64,000 bases of DNA from Opitutales bacterium (GCA_009691685.1 SIAU01000002.1:1-64000), one strand, 5' to 3'. Positions 31,092 through 41,959 are shown, counted from the stretch's first letter. Notes: generated by a model from the sequence alone, not told the origin. Numbers and translations: made by a program.

Positions 31092-33149
31092 TTACTGCGC
31101 TGGAGTGTTTAAGAGGTAGGGCTGAGCCGTCTCATTCACTTGTATGTCGCCACCCTTGTTATCCTTCACCAAGGATTGGCTGAAGTAATTGTTGAGGCTG
31201 TTTCTGTTGCCCGTTCCGATACCGTAATCGGTATTACGCGAGCATTCATTATTAAAGTAGAAGTTGGAGGCTGATAGTTTCTTGGCGTCTCTGCCACCGC
31301 AACTCAGCCCACGACGGTTCCCATTACAAACATTGGCCACGACCGCATTGTCGGTCGTATTGCCATTCACTTCTTCGTTCCAGACGTGGACGCCAGAATT
31401 GAGATTCTCATTCAGCTCATTCCCGAAAACGATATTATTGTGCGAGGCTTCTTCAATGAAAACCCCGTGTCGTTTATTTTTAACCGAAGTATTGAAGACG
31501 CAGATATTGAAATGAGCCCCCGCGTCTAAATCAATCCCGTCTTTACCACTGGTCTCCAGATAGTTCTCAACCGCGAAAACGGGACCACTCACATGAGGCC
31601 AAAGGGCGCGTCCGTTGTTATTGGAGAAATTACATTTAGACACAATGAGCCTGGATTTGCTATTTCTATATTTGGTATAAAGACCATCGCGGGCCCCATT
31701 ATTCATAGTGACATCTTCAATCACGCCGTGATCCGATTTTCCTGATGAAGAACGGATACAGAAAAAAGTCTTATGGCTGGCATCGAGTTTGCCACCCGAG
31801 ACTGCGCCATAGCCTTCTTTAGGGAATTCAATTAACTGAGTGGGTTTTTCACCTCTTACCCAGGGTGGACTGACGGGACTATCGGTGTCTGCGATGATAG
31901 TGCCGTCGAGAATGATACAGCTATTTGCAGGCATGCTTAGTCCTTCCGGCGTGCGTGCCGCAAAGTTGCCTTTCAGGTGAATCACAATGAAGTCTTGGGG
32001 GTGTTGCGCCCGTGCTTCATCGGCTTGCTTCTGCGCTGAACTTAAGTCCGGCCATTTTTTGGTATCCGCATCCTTGTCGCCCTTAATCTCTAAATCGTAT
32101 CGGCCCATGCCCGGGAGAATAGCGCTATCTTTATGAGGATTTTTCGAAGTGGGCGGATTGAAGACAATGAGTGTCGGTTCGTTGCCAGTTTTAAGATGTG
32201 GGTTCTTATAAATTAAATGATTGGCAGGGGAGGTAGCCGCTGTGGAAATCTTACCTGCGGTCGTGTTGTCAAAGAGGGTGTGTTTTTCGCCTTCTAACTT
32301 AAAGAGGACTTCATTTCCCTGATTTTTATTTTGCGAAATGAAGGCTAATTTACTTTCCGCTGTGGTCTCCAAAGCAGTCTGGCATTTAATAAATAAGTTG
32401 CGGACAAAAGCAGCATTTTCTCCGCCAAACTGGAAGGCCTTCACCACCTTATCAAAGCTGTTTCCCGCCAAGGTGGCGTTGGGTGAATTGACCGTAATTC
32501 CCGTGCCCTTAATATCTTTAAACGAATTATCAAGTGCCACAAAACCGTTAATTTTATTAGCGATTAAGGCGTTTTCAATTTTCAGGAACTCGCAGCGTGT
32601 GACGGCGCAAGCTTGATGAATCAGGGTGGCTTCTTCGCTTTCGATTTTAACGCCCACGGACAGATTTTCGAAATGCAGCTGATCGATATTCACGCGTGAA
32701 CTTTTGCTGATGATAATACCGGCGGTCATTTTTCCGTTTCCTTTAAGGATGCCTCCTTTTTTGGACTTACTATAAAGGTTCAAGTTTTCACTTTGCTGAA
32801 TTTTAATTAAACATTCTGCGGTGGTTTTTTCGTCAGCAACAATGCTCGATTTTTCGGCGAACTCTAAGAAGTTTTTTGTACCGAGGATCAAAGGCGTCGC
32901 TTTAACGGTCAGCTTACCTTTGAGCACGAATACCCAAATGGCTTCAGGGTTTTCTAAACGGCAGTTCTCAATTTGGCTTTGGGCTGCTGCTACGCTCACC
33001 GTATTTAAGTCCACTTTTTTTAGAACTTCTTTGGGGTGGATTGCAAAAGCTGCATTAGGATCCCGGTAGAATTTATCCGAGATAACTGGATTAATTTCTA
33101 CGGCGAGCAAGGAGGTGCTAAGCCAAAGCAATGAGAGGATGAAGCGCAT
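31092..33149 (-). CDS. Secreted right-handed parallel beta-helix repeat protein (ORF extends to 33233)
   Basis: MRFILSLLWLSTSLLAVE signal peptide; repeated N/G-rich turns (NNRALWPHVSGPVFAVENYLETSGKDGIDLD...) typical of pectate-lyase-like beta-helices. Confidence 0.82.
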   Translation of the reverse strand: MRFILSLLWLSTSLLAVEINPVISDKFYRDPNAAFAIHPKEVLKKVDLNTVSVAAAQSQIENCRLENPEAIWVFVLKGKLTVKATPLILGTKNFLEFAEKSSIVADEKTTAECLIKIQQSENLNLYSKSKKGGILKGNGKMTAGIIISKSSRVNIDQLHFENLSVGVKIESEEATLIHQACAVTRCEFLKIENALIANKINGFVALDNSFKDIKGTGITVNSPNATLAGNSFDKVVKAFQFGGENAAFVRNLFIKCQTALETTAESKLAFISQNKNQGNEVLFKLEGEKHTLFDNTTAGKISTAATSPANHLIYKNPHLKTGNEPTLIVFNPPTSKNPHKDSAILPGMGRYDLEIKGDKDADTKKWPDLSSAQKQADEARAQHPQDFIVIHLKGNFAARTPEGLSMPANSCIILDGTIIADTDSPVSPPWVRGEKPTQLIEFPKEGYGAVSGGKLDASHKTFFCIRSSSGKSDHGVIEDVTMNNGARDGLYTKYRNSKSRLIVSKCNFSNNNGRALWPHVSGPVFAVENYLETSGKDGIDLDAGAHFNICVFNTSVKNKRHGVFIEEASHNNIVFGNELNENLNSGVHVWNEEVNGNTTDNAVVANVCNGNRRGLSCGGRDAKKLSASNFYFNNECSRNTDYGIGTGNRNSLNNYFSQSLVKDNKGGDIQVNETAQPYLLNTPAQ

Positions 33150-33233
33150 AGGTTTTAAATGGGATTTGGGTTGGGAGAGGCAAGCCATTCGACTGCATTC
33201 TTTCGGATTTGTTCCCCTTTCAATTACCGTCAA

Positions 33234-33980
33234 TTATTTCGGTTCTTTGGCGTAGGTTTTACCTGTCGCACTGAGCGACTTTCCTGAATCGTCGTATAGA
33301 CATGACGTGCCTTCACCCGAACTGTGCCAGGCGTAGCGCTGGACCCAGGGAGTTTTCTCCATCCAACGAGTCACTTCGGCAATAAACTGATTCACCTCTT
33401 GTTGACTGAATTTTTTCGGATCTGATTTTGATGATTCTGATGTCTGGCAGGCAAACTCAGTGATCCATAACGGTAAATTATAAGCTTTATGGATGGCCTC
33501 CATGTCATCGATAAATTTTTTCGAATTGGTACCTTTGTACCAATGAACCGCAATCGCATCGACCTTGGGCTTGGCTTTCATGAAATCAGGTAACCAGTCA
33601 TTATTGACTGGGTCTTTGCACATGGCAGGACTGACCACGAATTTACCTTTTGCTGTTACCTTCGACCAATTGGCCAAACCCTCTTTCACGCTGATGTTGT
33701 CTTGCTTGGGGTGATCGGGCTCGTTGTAGCCGAGAATGAAATCACCTCGACCTAGGGTCGGACCCACTTTACCGGCACGCAACATAGGCATGAATTCGAC
33801 ACTAGTATTAAATTTCGAATTAGTCGTTTGCCAATTATAGAACCAGGCGACTTTCAGTTCTTTTAATTCACTGGCCCCAAGCCAGTCAGGAAATCTGCCC
33901 AGACCTATTCCTTTTTTAACACTAATATTTTTTTCAACTTTAGGTGCGGGTTGGGCCAGAGACAGAGAACCTCCTAGCAA
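33234..33980 (-). CDS. Glycoside hydrolase, Asl1-like/GH128-like catalytic domain; 5' end apparently frameshifted (probable original start 34024)
   Basis: KVAWFYNWQTT, FILGYNEPDHPKQ, AIAVHWYKGT, LPLWITEFAC; see the finding at 33965-34034. Confidence 0.8.
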   Translation of the reverse strand: MLGGSLSLAQPAPKVEKNISVKKGIGLGRFPDWLGASELKELKVAWFYNWQTTNSKFNTSVEFMPMLRAGKVGPTLGRGDFILGYNEPDHPKQDNISVKEGLANWSKVTAKGKFVVSPAMCKDPVNNDWLPDFMKAKPKVDAIAVHWYKGTNSKKFIDDMEAIHKAYNLPLWITEFACQTSESSKSDPKKFSQQEVNQFIAEVTRWMEKTPWVQRYAWHSSGEGTSCLYDDSGKSLSATGKTYAKEPK

Positions 33981-34031
33981 AACTAGGCAATGAGGATGAA
34001 GGCAGAATAGGTTTTATTCCGCATAAAATAG

Positions 34032-34880
34032 TTATTTTTTACCGTAGCCCGCTTCTGGTTTTCCGTCAGGGCCCAGACGATTGACTGACCAGAGTAAGCC
34101 TCGAGTAATAAAATCAAGATAGCGATCATCGGCGACCGTTTTATTGTCGTGCCCCAACGTTGTACTAAAGATGCGAGTCTTATTAGGTCCGTATAAGTTG
34201 GTCCATGCGATGATCGCCTCCACTTTATTTTCTACTCCGGTTTTTTTATCCTTCACCATTTGGCTGCCGCGCACCAAGGGGGTGATTTGAAAAATTTTAA
34301 CATTATTGTAGAGCTCTTCGTTGGGGATGGTTGTCCAGTCAGTTAAACCTTTGGTGATGGGACTTTCCTGATTAAAGAATGAAATATCCAAGGCCAACTT
34401 AGGGCCGTGGCCGCTGGACTGTAGACCAATCATCTCGAACCAGTGTGCGTTATCGGCGCCTTCGGTGACGGGTTCTTTGTAATTACCCCAGCGATAACTA
34501 TGCATGGCGCAGTGGAGATTAACGGCGGGCTTTCCGTCGTGGTGGGCCTTTAAAATATTTTCAACGTACGCTGGCTCAGTCACATCGGCCGCACATTCAT
34601 CATGGATAATCACATCATAGGCATCGGCCCAGTTTGGTTTTTGGTAAGCTTCAAAAATAGGCTTGGTGCCCTTGGTGTCATTGTAAGCGATTTCTACGGT
34701 CGCATTAATCCGGGCTTCGATACCGTTTTTAAGTAGATCTTTTTGGGTAGCATAGTCGTGGCAACATCCACCAATCACTAAAAGAACTTTAATGGGCTTG
34801 GTCGTTTGCTCCGCTAAGCAGGTGACTGCACAAAATGCTATTAAGCAAACGGCGAGGGTTTTTTTATAGAGGGATAACAT
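34032..34880 (-). CDS. ThuA-domain protein
   Basis: KPIKVLLVIGGCCHDYATQ, VIIHDECAADV, KPAVNLHCAMHSYRW, TTLGHDNKTVAD. Confidence 0.9.
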   Translation of the reverse strand: MLSLYKKTLAVCLIAFCAVTCLAEQTTKPIKVLLVIGGCCHDYATQKDLLKNGIEARINATVEIAYNDTKGTKPIFEAYQKPNWADAYDVIIHDECAADVTEPAYVENILKAHHDGKPAVNLHCAMHSYRWGNYKEPVTEGADNAHWFEMIGLQSSGHGPKLALDISFFNQESPITKGLTDWTTIPNEELYNNVKIFQITPLVRGSQMVKDKKTGVENKVEAIIAWTNLYGPNKTRIFSTTLGHDNKTVADDRYLDFITRGLLWSVNRLGPDGKPEAGYGKK

Positions 34881-34882
34881 AA

Positions 34883-35416
34883 TTATTTGGCGTTAGAAAC
34901 CTTAGCAGGTTTTAAAGGAAAGTCTTCGCCGTGCACCATTTCACCACCGCTATGAGCAGCGAAGAACACGGTAACGATGGCCATAAATTGCACAACTAGG
35001 CGAACCATGCGTGATTTGTGCAGGCAGTACCACGAGATCGATGCCCAGCACGATGTCCCAATACCTGCATAGAGGTGGGTTTCTAGTTCTGCACCTTCAA
35101 AGCCATTAAAGTGTCCGTAAATAATTCCGAGTAGGGCTGCAACCCAAGCGCTTACCGCGCCGGCCATACAAAGTCTACGCGTCCCGATTTGGGCCGACTC
35201 AGTATTGTCGAGTAACTCGAAGAGTGGAACGATGAGTAAAAATGCGATAGGTAGGTGTAGGGCTAAAATATGAAAATTACCGAAAATCGAAATAACCGCT
35301 GGCCCTCGTACTTGTCCGTCCGCTGGTAGAAAACTCATCCCCGCAAACAAAAGTAAGTTGGGGGCGATGGCTAAAAATAATCTTAGCCAAGTGTTGATCG
35401 CGTTTCGTTCACTCAT
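34883..35416 (-). CDS. DUF2231-like multi-TM membrane protein
   Basis: GNFHILALHLPIAFLLIVPLFELL, HLYAGIG, HSGGEMVHGEDF. Confidence 0.65.
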   Translation of the reverse strand: MSERNAINTWLRLFLAIAPNLLLFAGMSFLPADGQVRGPAVISIFGNFHILALHLPIAFLLIVPLFELLDNTESAQIGTRRLCMAGAVSAWVAALLGIIYGHFNGFEGAELETHLYAGIGTSCWASISWYCLHKSRMVRLVVQFMAIVTVFFAAHSGGEMVHGEDFPLKPAKVSNAK

Positions 35417-35518
35417 GGGGCATCTACTTTTTAATTTTTATAAGATTAAAGGTCAACCGCCGAAGAAATGAAAAAAGTCACTTCGGGGAGCAGACTTTTT
35501 GATAATTAATTATGAATT

Positions 35519-35920
35519 TTACTTCGCTAAAATCCACGCCTTCAATTTACCCAATTGCTCGGTGGTCAGAGGTTCATTTTTAGATTTCTTTGGGGGCATG
35601 GCCATATCGTGTTCGCGATCAGTTGCTCCCAGGTGGGCGAGTCGGTAAAGTGAACTTTTCTCTGGGTCACCCCAAGTGATTCCTTTGCCTTCTTCTTTGC
35701 CGCCTTTTTCTAAACCTTCAATCGTGGTGGCATTGAATCCTGCCTTAGGTTTTTTCCCGTCTTTGCCGTGGCAACTGATGCAGCTCTGATCCAGCATCGG
35801 TTTGATTTCCTTATTATAAGTAGCCACGCGTGCAGTTGCGTTAGGATCGTCGGCAGCAAGAACAGCCGAAGCTAAAAAAATGACGGCTAAGATAGATAAA
35901 CGGCTCATGGCGATACTCAT
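35519..35920 (-). CDS. Secreted c-type cytochrome (planctomycete-cytochrome-C-like)
   Basis: Signal peptide; CISCHGKDGKKPKAG haem motif; MAMPPKKSKNEPLTTEQLGKLKAWI. Confidence 0.88.
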   Translation of the reverse strand: MSIAMSRLSILAVIFLASAVLAADDPNATARVATYNKEIKPMLDQSCISCHGKDGKKPKAGFNATTIEGLEKGGKEEGKGITWGDPEKSSLYRLAHLGATDREHDMAMPPKKSKNEPLTTEQLGKLKAWILAK

Positions 35921-35963
35921 AAGTAATAACCCCTATTTTGGGTCAAAGTTCCAGATAAAAACT

Positions 35964-37271
35964 CTAACTTCTCACTGCCCAAGGTAAGAATGTGCTTTGT
36001 AGGCGTTCGGGAACGACCGCCACAATACTTGTCCCTATCTCATCCGCTTTGGCAGATAGAATCGAGGCTGAAGCGTATAACTTGGAAAGTTGGCTATACT
36101 CAGCGTGAGGGATAAAGAGATTTAATTTTAGATCATTTTCCGACGCACAATCTTCAAGGGTTTGTAACAGTCGAGGTAGTCCTTCTCCGGTAATGGTGCT
36201 GATAATGATAGCTCCCGGGTGTGCCGCAAGTGCCTCAGCCCGTGTGGCTTCATCAACTATATCTGCTTTATTTAAAAGGGTGATGATAGGTCGATCACCC
36301 GCTCCGATATCCATCAACACATTCAAAGTAGTTTGCGCATGCTTAACGCGCTCGGGAGACGATAGGTCGACGACGTGTAATAAAAAATCGGCCTGCACGG
36401 CTTCTTCTAAGGTCGCTTTAAAAGCTTCCACCAGTTGGTGGGGGAGTCGACGGACAAAACCCACCGTGTCTGTCAAAAGTACGGCACGACCCGACGGTAA
36501 TTTTAATCTTCGCGTGGTCGGATCCAGGGTCGCGAATAATTTATCCTCTGCCAAAACATCGGCTCCCGTGAGACGATTGAGCAGCGAAGATTTTCCGGCA
36601 TTCGTATAGCCCACAATAGAAAAGGAGGGTAACGGAATGCGGTGCCGTTGTTTGCGTTGCGTCGCACGTTGCGCTACGACCGCCGCGAGATCGCGTCGCA
36701 CTTTCGCAATCTTATCACGGATTTTTCGTTGATCCATTTCCATCTGCGTTTCCCCAGCATCACGTTGCATGGCGCCGCCACCACGTTGACGATCCAAGTG
36801 CGACCAGAGTCTTTTTAGTCGTGGTAACTGTTGTTGTAATTTTGCTAATTCGACCTGTAAAACTGCCTCTTTGGTCTTAGCACGGGTCACAAATATATCT
36901 AAGATGATTTCTTGTCGGTCGATGGCTTTGAGTCCGCCCGAATCTTTTTCCCAATTGCGTTGTTGGGCCGGAGTTAGCGCATCATCGAAAATAATTAGTC
37001 CACACTCTTTGGATTTCGCGAGCGCGACAATTTCTTCCATTTTGCCCGAGCCTACTAAATGCCTTGGACTCTCTTCGCGAATTCTGGCGATGACGGCGTC
37101 GCAAATTTCGACCCCGAGATTGCTCACGAGCTCATGGAGTTCGTTGAGTAGGGCTTGAGACTCCTCGGCCGTATCTTCTTGGCGCTGTAGACCTACCAAG
37201 ATAGCACGATTACTCCGGGCAATAACTTCCGGATCGTACGGATCGAAGGCTTTAGGTTTTTCGTCAGCCAC
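35964..37271 (-). CDS. hflX: Ribosome-associated GTPase HflX
   Basis: PRHLVGSGKMEEI, LTPAQQRNWE, IVGYTNAGKSSLLNRLTGADVLAEDKLFATLDPTTRR, LTDTVGFVRRLPHQLVEAF. Confidence 0.95.
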   Translation of the reverse strand: MADEKPKAFDPYDPEVIARSNRAILVGLQRQEDTAEESQALLNELHELVSNLGVEICDAVIARIREESPRHLVGSGKMEEIVALAKSKECGLIIFDDALTPAQQRNWEKDSGGLKAIDRQEIILDIFVTRAKTKEAVLQVELAKLQQQLPRLKRLWSHLDRQRGGGAMQRDAGETQMEMDQRKIRDKIAKVRRDLAAVVAQRATQRKQRHRIPLPSFSIVGYTNAGKSSLLNRLTGADVLAEDKLFATLDPTTRRLKLPSGRAVLLTDTVGFVRRLPHQLVEAFKATLEEAVQADFLLHVVDLSSPERVKHAQTTLNVLMDIGAGDRPIITLLNKADIVDEATRAEALAAHPGAIIISTITGEGLPRLLQTLEDCASENDLKLNLFIPHAEYSQLSKLYASASILSAKADEIGTSIVAVVPERLQSTFLPWAVRS

Positions 37272-37277
37272 TAAAAA

Positions 37278-37904
37278 TTAAATCAGACCGAGTTGCATTT
37301 TCCCGTCTTCGGAAATCATCGACTGGGTCCAAGGTGGATCCCAAACGATACTTACCTGCGCACGATTCACACCGGGCACCGTTAAAATTCGATTACGTGC
37401 ATCTTCGGCAATCACTGGACCCATCCCACAGCCGGGTGCTGTCAGCGTCATGGCCACTGTGACGCTATGATTATCGGGCGAACCATCAATCGATTCTATC
37501 TGCAAGGAATACACTAAGCCCAGATCAACAATGTTCACGGGAATTTCCGGATCAAAAACGGTCTTGAGCTGAGTCCAAATGGTTTCATCGCTGGGTTTGC
37601 CTTGGTGTCCAGGGTGCTCGGCTGTTCCGATAGAGCCATGGGCATCGGTCTTACCTTCTGCTTCATTCGAATCAGTCGGAATGGATTCACTGAGAGAGTC
37701 GGCGTCGGAACCGCGAATACGGAACATGCCCGAATCACAGACGACCGTAAAATTTCCACCGAGACGATGGGTGATGCTTACCTTGGTGCCCGCAGGTAAG
37801 ACGGCAGGTTCGCCCGCAGGAATGACGGTGGCCTGCACATCACGCGTGAGGGTACGGTCGTGGGGACTCGGAATGTGACGCTGGCCTGTGGTGTCTTCGG
37901 ACAT
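37278..37904 (-). CDS. sufT: Fe-S assembly protein SufT-like (DUF59/MIP18 family)
   Basis: [52 protein letters not shown]. Confidence 0.9.
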   Translation of the reverse strand: MSEDTTGQRHIPSPHDRTLTRDVQATVIPAGEPAVLPAGTKVSITHRLGGNFTVVCDSGMFRIRGSDADSLSESIPTDSNEAEGKTDAHGSIGTAEHPGHQGKPSDETIWTQLKTVFDPEIPVNIVDLGLVYSLQIESIDGSPDNHSVTVAMTLTAPGCGMGPVIAEDARNRILTVPGVNRAQVSIVWDPPWTQSMISEDGKMQLGLI

Positions 37905-37905
37905 A

Positions 37906-39231
37906 TTAGGATTGATGAAATTTTTGACGGAACATTTCTCTTACGACCGAGGCAGATTCTTCGTCATCTACTTTGGATAAAACTTCTTCGAGGAAACCTT
38001 CGGCGAGTAATTCTTGAGCCACCGAGAGGGGAATACCGCGGGCTAAAAGATAAAAGAGTTCTTCTGGATTAACTTGGCCGGTAGTCGCCCCGTGCGAACA
38101 TTTTACATCGTTCGCTTCGATTTCTAAACCAGGCATCGAATCGGCTTCCGCTTCCCCTGAAAGCAAGAGATTGCGATTGGTTTGATACGCATCCGTTTGT
38201 TGGGCGTCGGGTGCAACTTTGATCAGACCCGAGAAAATGGTGCGCGATTTACCGAGAAGCACATTCTTAAAGAGTAAATCAGACTTCGCTTTTCCGGCAT
38301 TGTGAATTTGCAGCGTGCGTTGGTCGAATTCTTGTTCACCCGTCGCAACACTAATTCCGTAAAGTCGAACATCGGCCCCTGGACCATCAATACGCACGGT
38401 ATTTTCAAGACGTGCCCGACGACTGCCCAGCGCAGCATTGACCGATGAAATGTGTGAGTCCTTCGCACCACTGGTATTGGCGATTTCGAATGACTGTGTT
38501 TCCTGGCTCCAACCTTGGACGGAAAAGCGAGAGATCCTAGCTCCCGAACCAGCATAAAGATCGGCCGCAGAAATCGCTAAGGCTTTTTGCTGTGGATGAG
38601 CACTTAAATTGTATTCGTGAATGGATAATTGAGCACGCTCATCTGCCACCACCAAGGCGTGAGGAAAAACCGCGACCCCGTCAGTGAGTGTCCAATTAAC
38701 CGAAACGAAAGGCTGTTTGATTTCAACACCCTTGGGCACATGAAGAACATATCCAGACTGAAGGTAGGCTTGGTGCAGTGCTAAAAACTTCGCACCGCCT
38801 AAACCCGCTTCGTGTTTTAATAAAAATTCCTTTAACAGCGCAGGGTGGTGTTTGAGTGCATCTTCGAGTGATTCGAATTTGACACCTTGTGCGGCGAGCT
38901 CAGCACTGATGGCGGGACGGAGGACGCAATGTCCATCGATGTGGATGATGAGTCCGGCAGGTCGAGAAATAAAATGAGACTGTGCAATTAACTGATTTAC
39001 TTCATCTTCGCTGGGGATTTTTCCAATATGATAGTTCTCTAAACTGAGTGAACGCGTATCGGAATAACGCCATTTTTCATCAGTCCGAATGGGCATAGGC
39101 AGGGCGGTGAACTTATCCCATCCCTTTTGTTTTAACTGGATAAACCAGTCATGACTGACCTGTCCTTGCGACAGATTCTTCTGAGTGGCCTGATCGAGAA
39201 TATTACCCGCGGAAGTAGAAAGAGTAGTCAT
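37906..39231 (-). CDS. sufD: Fe-S cluster assembly protein SufD
   Basis: Paralogous C-terminal region to Suf[36 protein letters not shown]. Confidence 0.94.
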   Translation of the reverse strand: MTTLSTSAGNILDQATQKNLSQGQVSHDWFIQLKQKGWDKFTALPMPIRTDEKWRYSDTRSLSLENYHIGKIPSEDEVNQLIAQSHFISRPAGLIIHIDGHCVLRPAISAELAAQGVKFESLEDALKHHPALLKEFLLKHEAGLGGAKFLALHQAYLQSGYVLHVPKGVEIKQPFVSVNWTLTDGVAVFPHALVVADERAQLSIHEYNLSAHPQQKALAISAADLYAGSGARISRFSVQGWSQETQSFEIANTSGAKDSHISSVNAALGSRRARLENTVRIDGPGADVRLYGISVATGEQEFDQRTLQIHNAGKAKSDLLFKNVLLGKSRTIFSGLIKVAPDAQQTDAYQTNRNLLLSGEAEADSMPGLEIEANDVKCSHGATTGQVNPEELFYLLARGIPLSVAQELLAEGFLEEVLSKVDDEESASVVREMFRQKFHQS

Positions 39232-39233
39232 GG

Positions 39234-40661
39234 TTATCCGACTGACCCTTCCATTTGTAATTCAATCAGACGTTTTAATTCTACCGAGTATTCCATCGGG
39301 AATTCTTTGACCAAATCATTGACGAATCCGTTGACGGCGAGAGACATCGCTTCGCCTTCCGAGAGTCCGCGCTGCATCATATAGAAAATCTGTTCAGCTG
39401 ACACTTTGGATACACTGGCTTCGTGTTGCACGAAGTTTTTCTGTCCGCGAACGGAAATCGCTGGATAGGTATCGGTGCGACTATGCTCATTGATTAAGAG
39501 TGCGTCACACTCGGTATTATTTTTACAGTTTCTAAGAGTCTTCGGCATGTGCACGAGACCACGATAGGTCGAACGACCTGTGCCTACGGAGATAGACTTG
39601 GCGATGATGTTAGAAGTAGTTTCATCGGCGGCGTGAATCATTTTTGCGCCGGTATCTTGGTGCTGTCCGTCATTTGCCAAAGCAATCGAGAGAACTTCGC
39701 CCCGGGCACGTTTACCGCGTAAGACAACGCCAGGATATTTCATCGTGAGGCGTGAGCCGATATTACAATCAATCCAGCGAACTTCAGCGTCTTCTTCGGC
39801 AACTCCACGTTTCGTCACTAAGTTAAATACGTTAGCAGACCAGTTTTGCACAGTGATGTACTGAATTTTGGCACCTTTGAGTGCGACTAGTTCGACCACG
39901 GCTGAGTGTAAGGTCGCCGTTTCAAATTTAGGAGCGGTACAACCTTCCATGTAAGTGATTTCGGATCCTTCGTCGGCGATGATGAGCGTACGTTCGAATT
40001 GTCCGAAGTTTTCGGCGTTGATCCGGAAGTAAGCTTGGAGCGGCTGAGCGACTTTGACGCCTTTAGGAACGTAGATGAATGAACCACCTGAAAATACAGC
40101 AGAATTCAGTGCAGAGAATTTGTTGTCGCCGATTGGGATGACTTTTCCAAACCACTTACGGAAAATCTCAGGGTGATCGCGCAGGCCTTCGGTCGGTCCG
40201 CAGAAGATGACGCCGAGTTTCGACATTTCATCCTTCATGCGGGAGTACACGGCTTCGGAGTCGAATTGTGCTTCGACGCCGGCGAGGAATTTTCTTTCTG
40301 CTTCGGGAATACCGAGGCGTTCGAAAGTTTCTTTAACGTCATCCGGAACTTCTTCCCAGGTGCGACTCACTTTTTGTCCTTTCGAAAGGTAATAGCGAAT
40401 CTTGTCGAAATGAATATTTTTTAAGTCCTCCGTCGCCCAGTGGGTGGGCATAGGCATATCGGTGAACGTTTTCAGCGCTTTTAAGCGGAACTCACGAATC
40501 CATGATTCTTCACTTTTCACATCGGCAATGTAGTTAACGACTTTTTCCGATAGGCCGATGCCGGCATCGAAGGCATAATTTTCTTCGTATTTAAAATCAC
40601 CCTTCGTGCGATCGACATCGATCGCATCGCGTTGGGCTTGAGTGTCTTCGAATTGGGACAT
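39234..40661 (-). CDS. sufB: Fe-S cluster assembly protein SufB
   Basis: [56 protein letters not shown]. Confidence 0.97.
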   Translation of the reverse strand: MSQFEDTQAQRDAIDVDRTKGDFKYEENYAFDAGIGLSEKVVNYIADVKSEESWIREFRLKALKTFTDMPMPTHWATEDLKNIHFDKIRYYLSKGQKVSRTWEEVPDDVKETFERLGIPEAERKFLAGVEAQFDSEAVYSRMKDEMSKLGVIFCGPTEGLRDHPEIFRKWFGKVIPIGDNKFSALNSAVFSGGSFIYVPKGVKVAQPLQAYFRINAENFGQFERTLIIADEGSEITYMEGCTAPKFETATLHSAVVELVALKGAKIQYITVQNWSANVFNLVTKRGVAEEDAEVRWIDCNIGSRLTMKYPGVVLRGKRARGEVLSIALANDGQHQDTGAKMIHAADETTSNIIAKSISVGTGRSTYRGLVHMPKTLRNCKNNTECDALLINEHSRTDTYPAISVRGQKNFVQHEASVSKVSAEQIFYMMQRGLSEGEAMSLAVNGFVNDLVKEFPMEYSVELKRLIELQMEGSVG

Positions 40662-40665
40662 TTTA

Positions 40666-41424
40666 TTAGGCGTTGGCTAAATCTTTTTTGACCCACTCGT
40701 AGCCTTTTGCTTCGAGTTCAATGGCGAGTTCTTTGCCACCGCTGTGGACAATGCGTCCGTCGTACATGATGTGTACGCGATCGGGTACGATGTATTCGAG
40801 GAGGCGTTGATAGTGAGTGATTACGAGGAAGCCAACATCCGGTCCGCGCATGTGATTAACACCGTCGGAGACGATACGGAGGGCGTCGATATCGAGGCCC
40901 GAATCAGTTTCATCCAGCACGGCATACTTTGGCTTGAGCATCATGAGCTGAAGAATTTCGCAGCGCTTTTTTTCGCCACCCGAGAAACCTTCGTTCACGA
41001 ATCGTGCGGTAAATTTGCGATCCATTTTGAGAGCATCCATCTTGGCGTAGAGTTCAGCGTAGTAGGCTTTAGCGTCGAAGGGAGCGCCTTTAGCTTGGCG
41101 AGCAATGAGGGCGGCACGAACAAAGTTGGCGATGGTCACACCAGGGATTTCGCTCGGGTATTGAAACGCGAGGAAAAGGCCAGCACGGGCAATGGCATCG
41201 GGCTCTTGGCCGATAATTTGTTGGCCGTCGATAAACGCTTCGCCGGATTGAACAGAATAGTCGGGGTGGCCTGCTAAAACTTTAGCGAGGGTGCTTTTAC
41301 CTGTGCCATTGGGTCCCATGATGGCGTGAACTTCGCCTTTGGGTACGGTCAAAGAAAAATCTTTGAGAATCGCACGTTCGCCGATGGAGGCGTTGAGGTT
41401 TTTGATGACGAGAGAGTCGGGCAT
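40666..41424 (-). CDS. sufC: Fe-S cluster assembly ATPase SufC (ORF extends to 41493, overlapping fur)
   Basis: [60 protein letters not shown]. Confidence 0.97.
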   Translation of the reverse strand: MPDSLVIKNLNASIGERAILKDFSLTVPKGEVHAIMGPNGTGKSTLAKVLAGHPDYSVQSGEAFIDGQQIIGQEPDAIARAGLFLAFQYPSEIPGVTIANFVRAALIARQAKGAPFDAKAYYAELYAKMDALKMDRKFTARFVNEGFSGGEKKRCEILQLMMLKPKYAVLDETDSGLDIDALRIVSDGVNHMRGPDVGFLVITHYQRLLEYIVPDRVHIMYDGRIVHSGGKELAIELEAKGYEWVKKDLANA

Positions 41425-41431
41425 GTTAAAA

Positions 41432-41872
41432 TTAATTTTGGGTGGAAGATTTAGTGCGACCTTGGAAACTGATTTCGATGGTTTCAGTTTCAAAGTTGGC
41501 TGGTAAGATTTTGGTTAATTGATCCAAAATTTCTTTGGGAAGTTCGATGTCATGTACGCGGCCCGTGGACTCGTCGCGGAAGTGGGCATGAGGGGCGAGG
41601 TTGGGGCAGTAGCGGGTGGATTCACGTTCGTGATTCACTTGGCGGACAAGGCCGCAACCTACGAAAGTTTCCAGACAGTTGTAGACTGTGGCGAGTGACA
41701 GACCTGGCATCGTTTCTAAAGCACGATTATAAACCTCATCGACGGTCGGGTGATCGCGTTGGGCCAAAAGAACCGTGTACACAATCTCACGTTGCGGGGT
41801 GATTTTTTGTCCGCTTTTTGCGAGAGCTTCATGCAGAGACTCCCGTTCGTGCTTATTGAGATTTTGAATCAT
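41432..41872 (-). CDS. Fur-family transcriptional regulator lacking CxxC zinc motifs (ORF extends to 41911)
   Basis: [72 protein letters not shown]. Confidence 0.93.
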   Translation of the reverse strand: MIQNLNKHERESLHEALAKSGQKITPQREIVYTVLLAQRDHPTVDEVYNRALETMPGLSLATVYNCLETFVGCGLVRQVNHERESTRYCPNLAPHAHFRDESTGRVHDIELPKEILDQLTKILPANFETETIEISFQGRTKSSTQN

Positions 41873-41889
41873 TCTAAACGAGTAATGAG

Positions 41890-41904
41890 TTGGAATGATT
41901 CCAA
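41890..41904. promoter_or_regulatory. Perfect 7-1-7 palindrome upstream of the fur-family/suf operon (candidate Fur-family operator)
   Basis: TTGGAAT-G-ATTCCAA, 18-32 nt upstream of the probable start codon at 41872. Confidence 0.65.
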
Positions 41905-41959
41905 GTTGCAAGTTAAACCTACCCTAAAACCTTGGAAAATAGCCTATTTAACCAAAATG

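Noticed and set aside
40744-41277. 177-aa ORF antisense to sufC
   Set aside because: Shadow of the highly conserved sufC coding sequence
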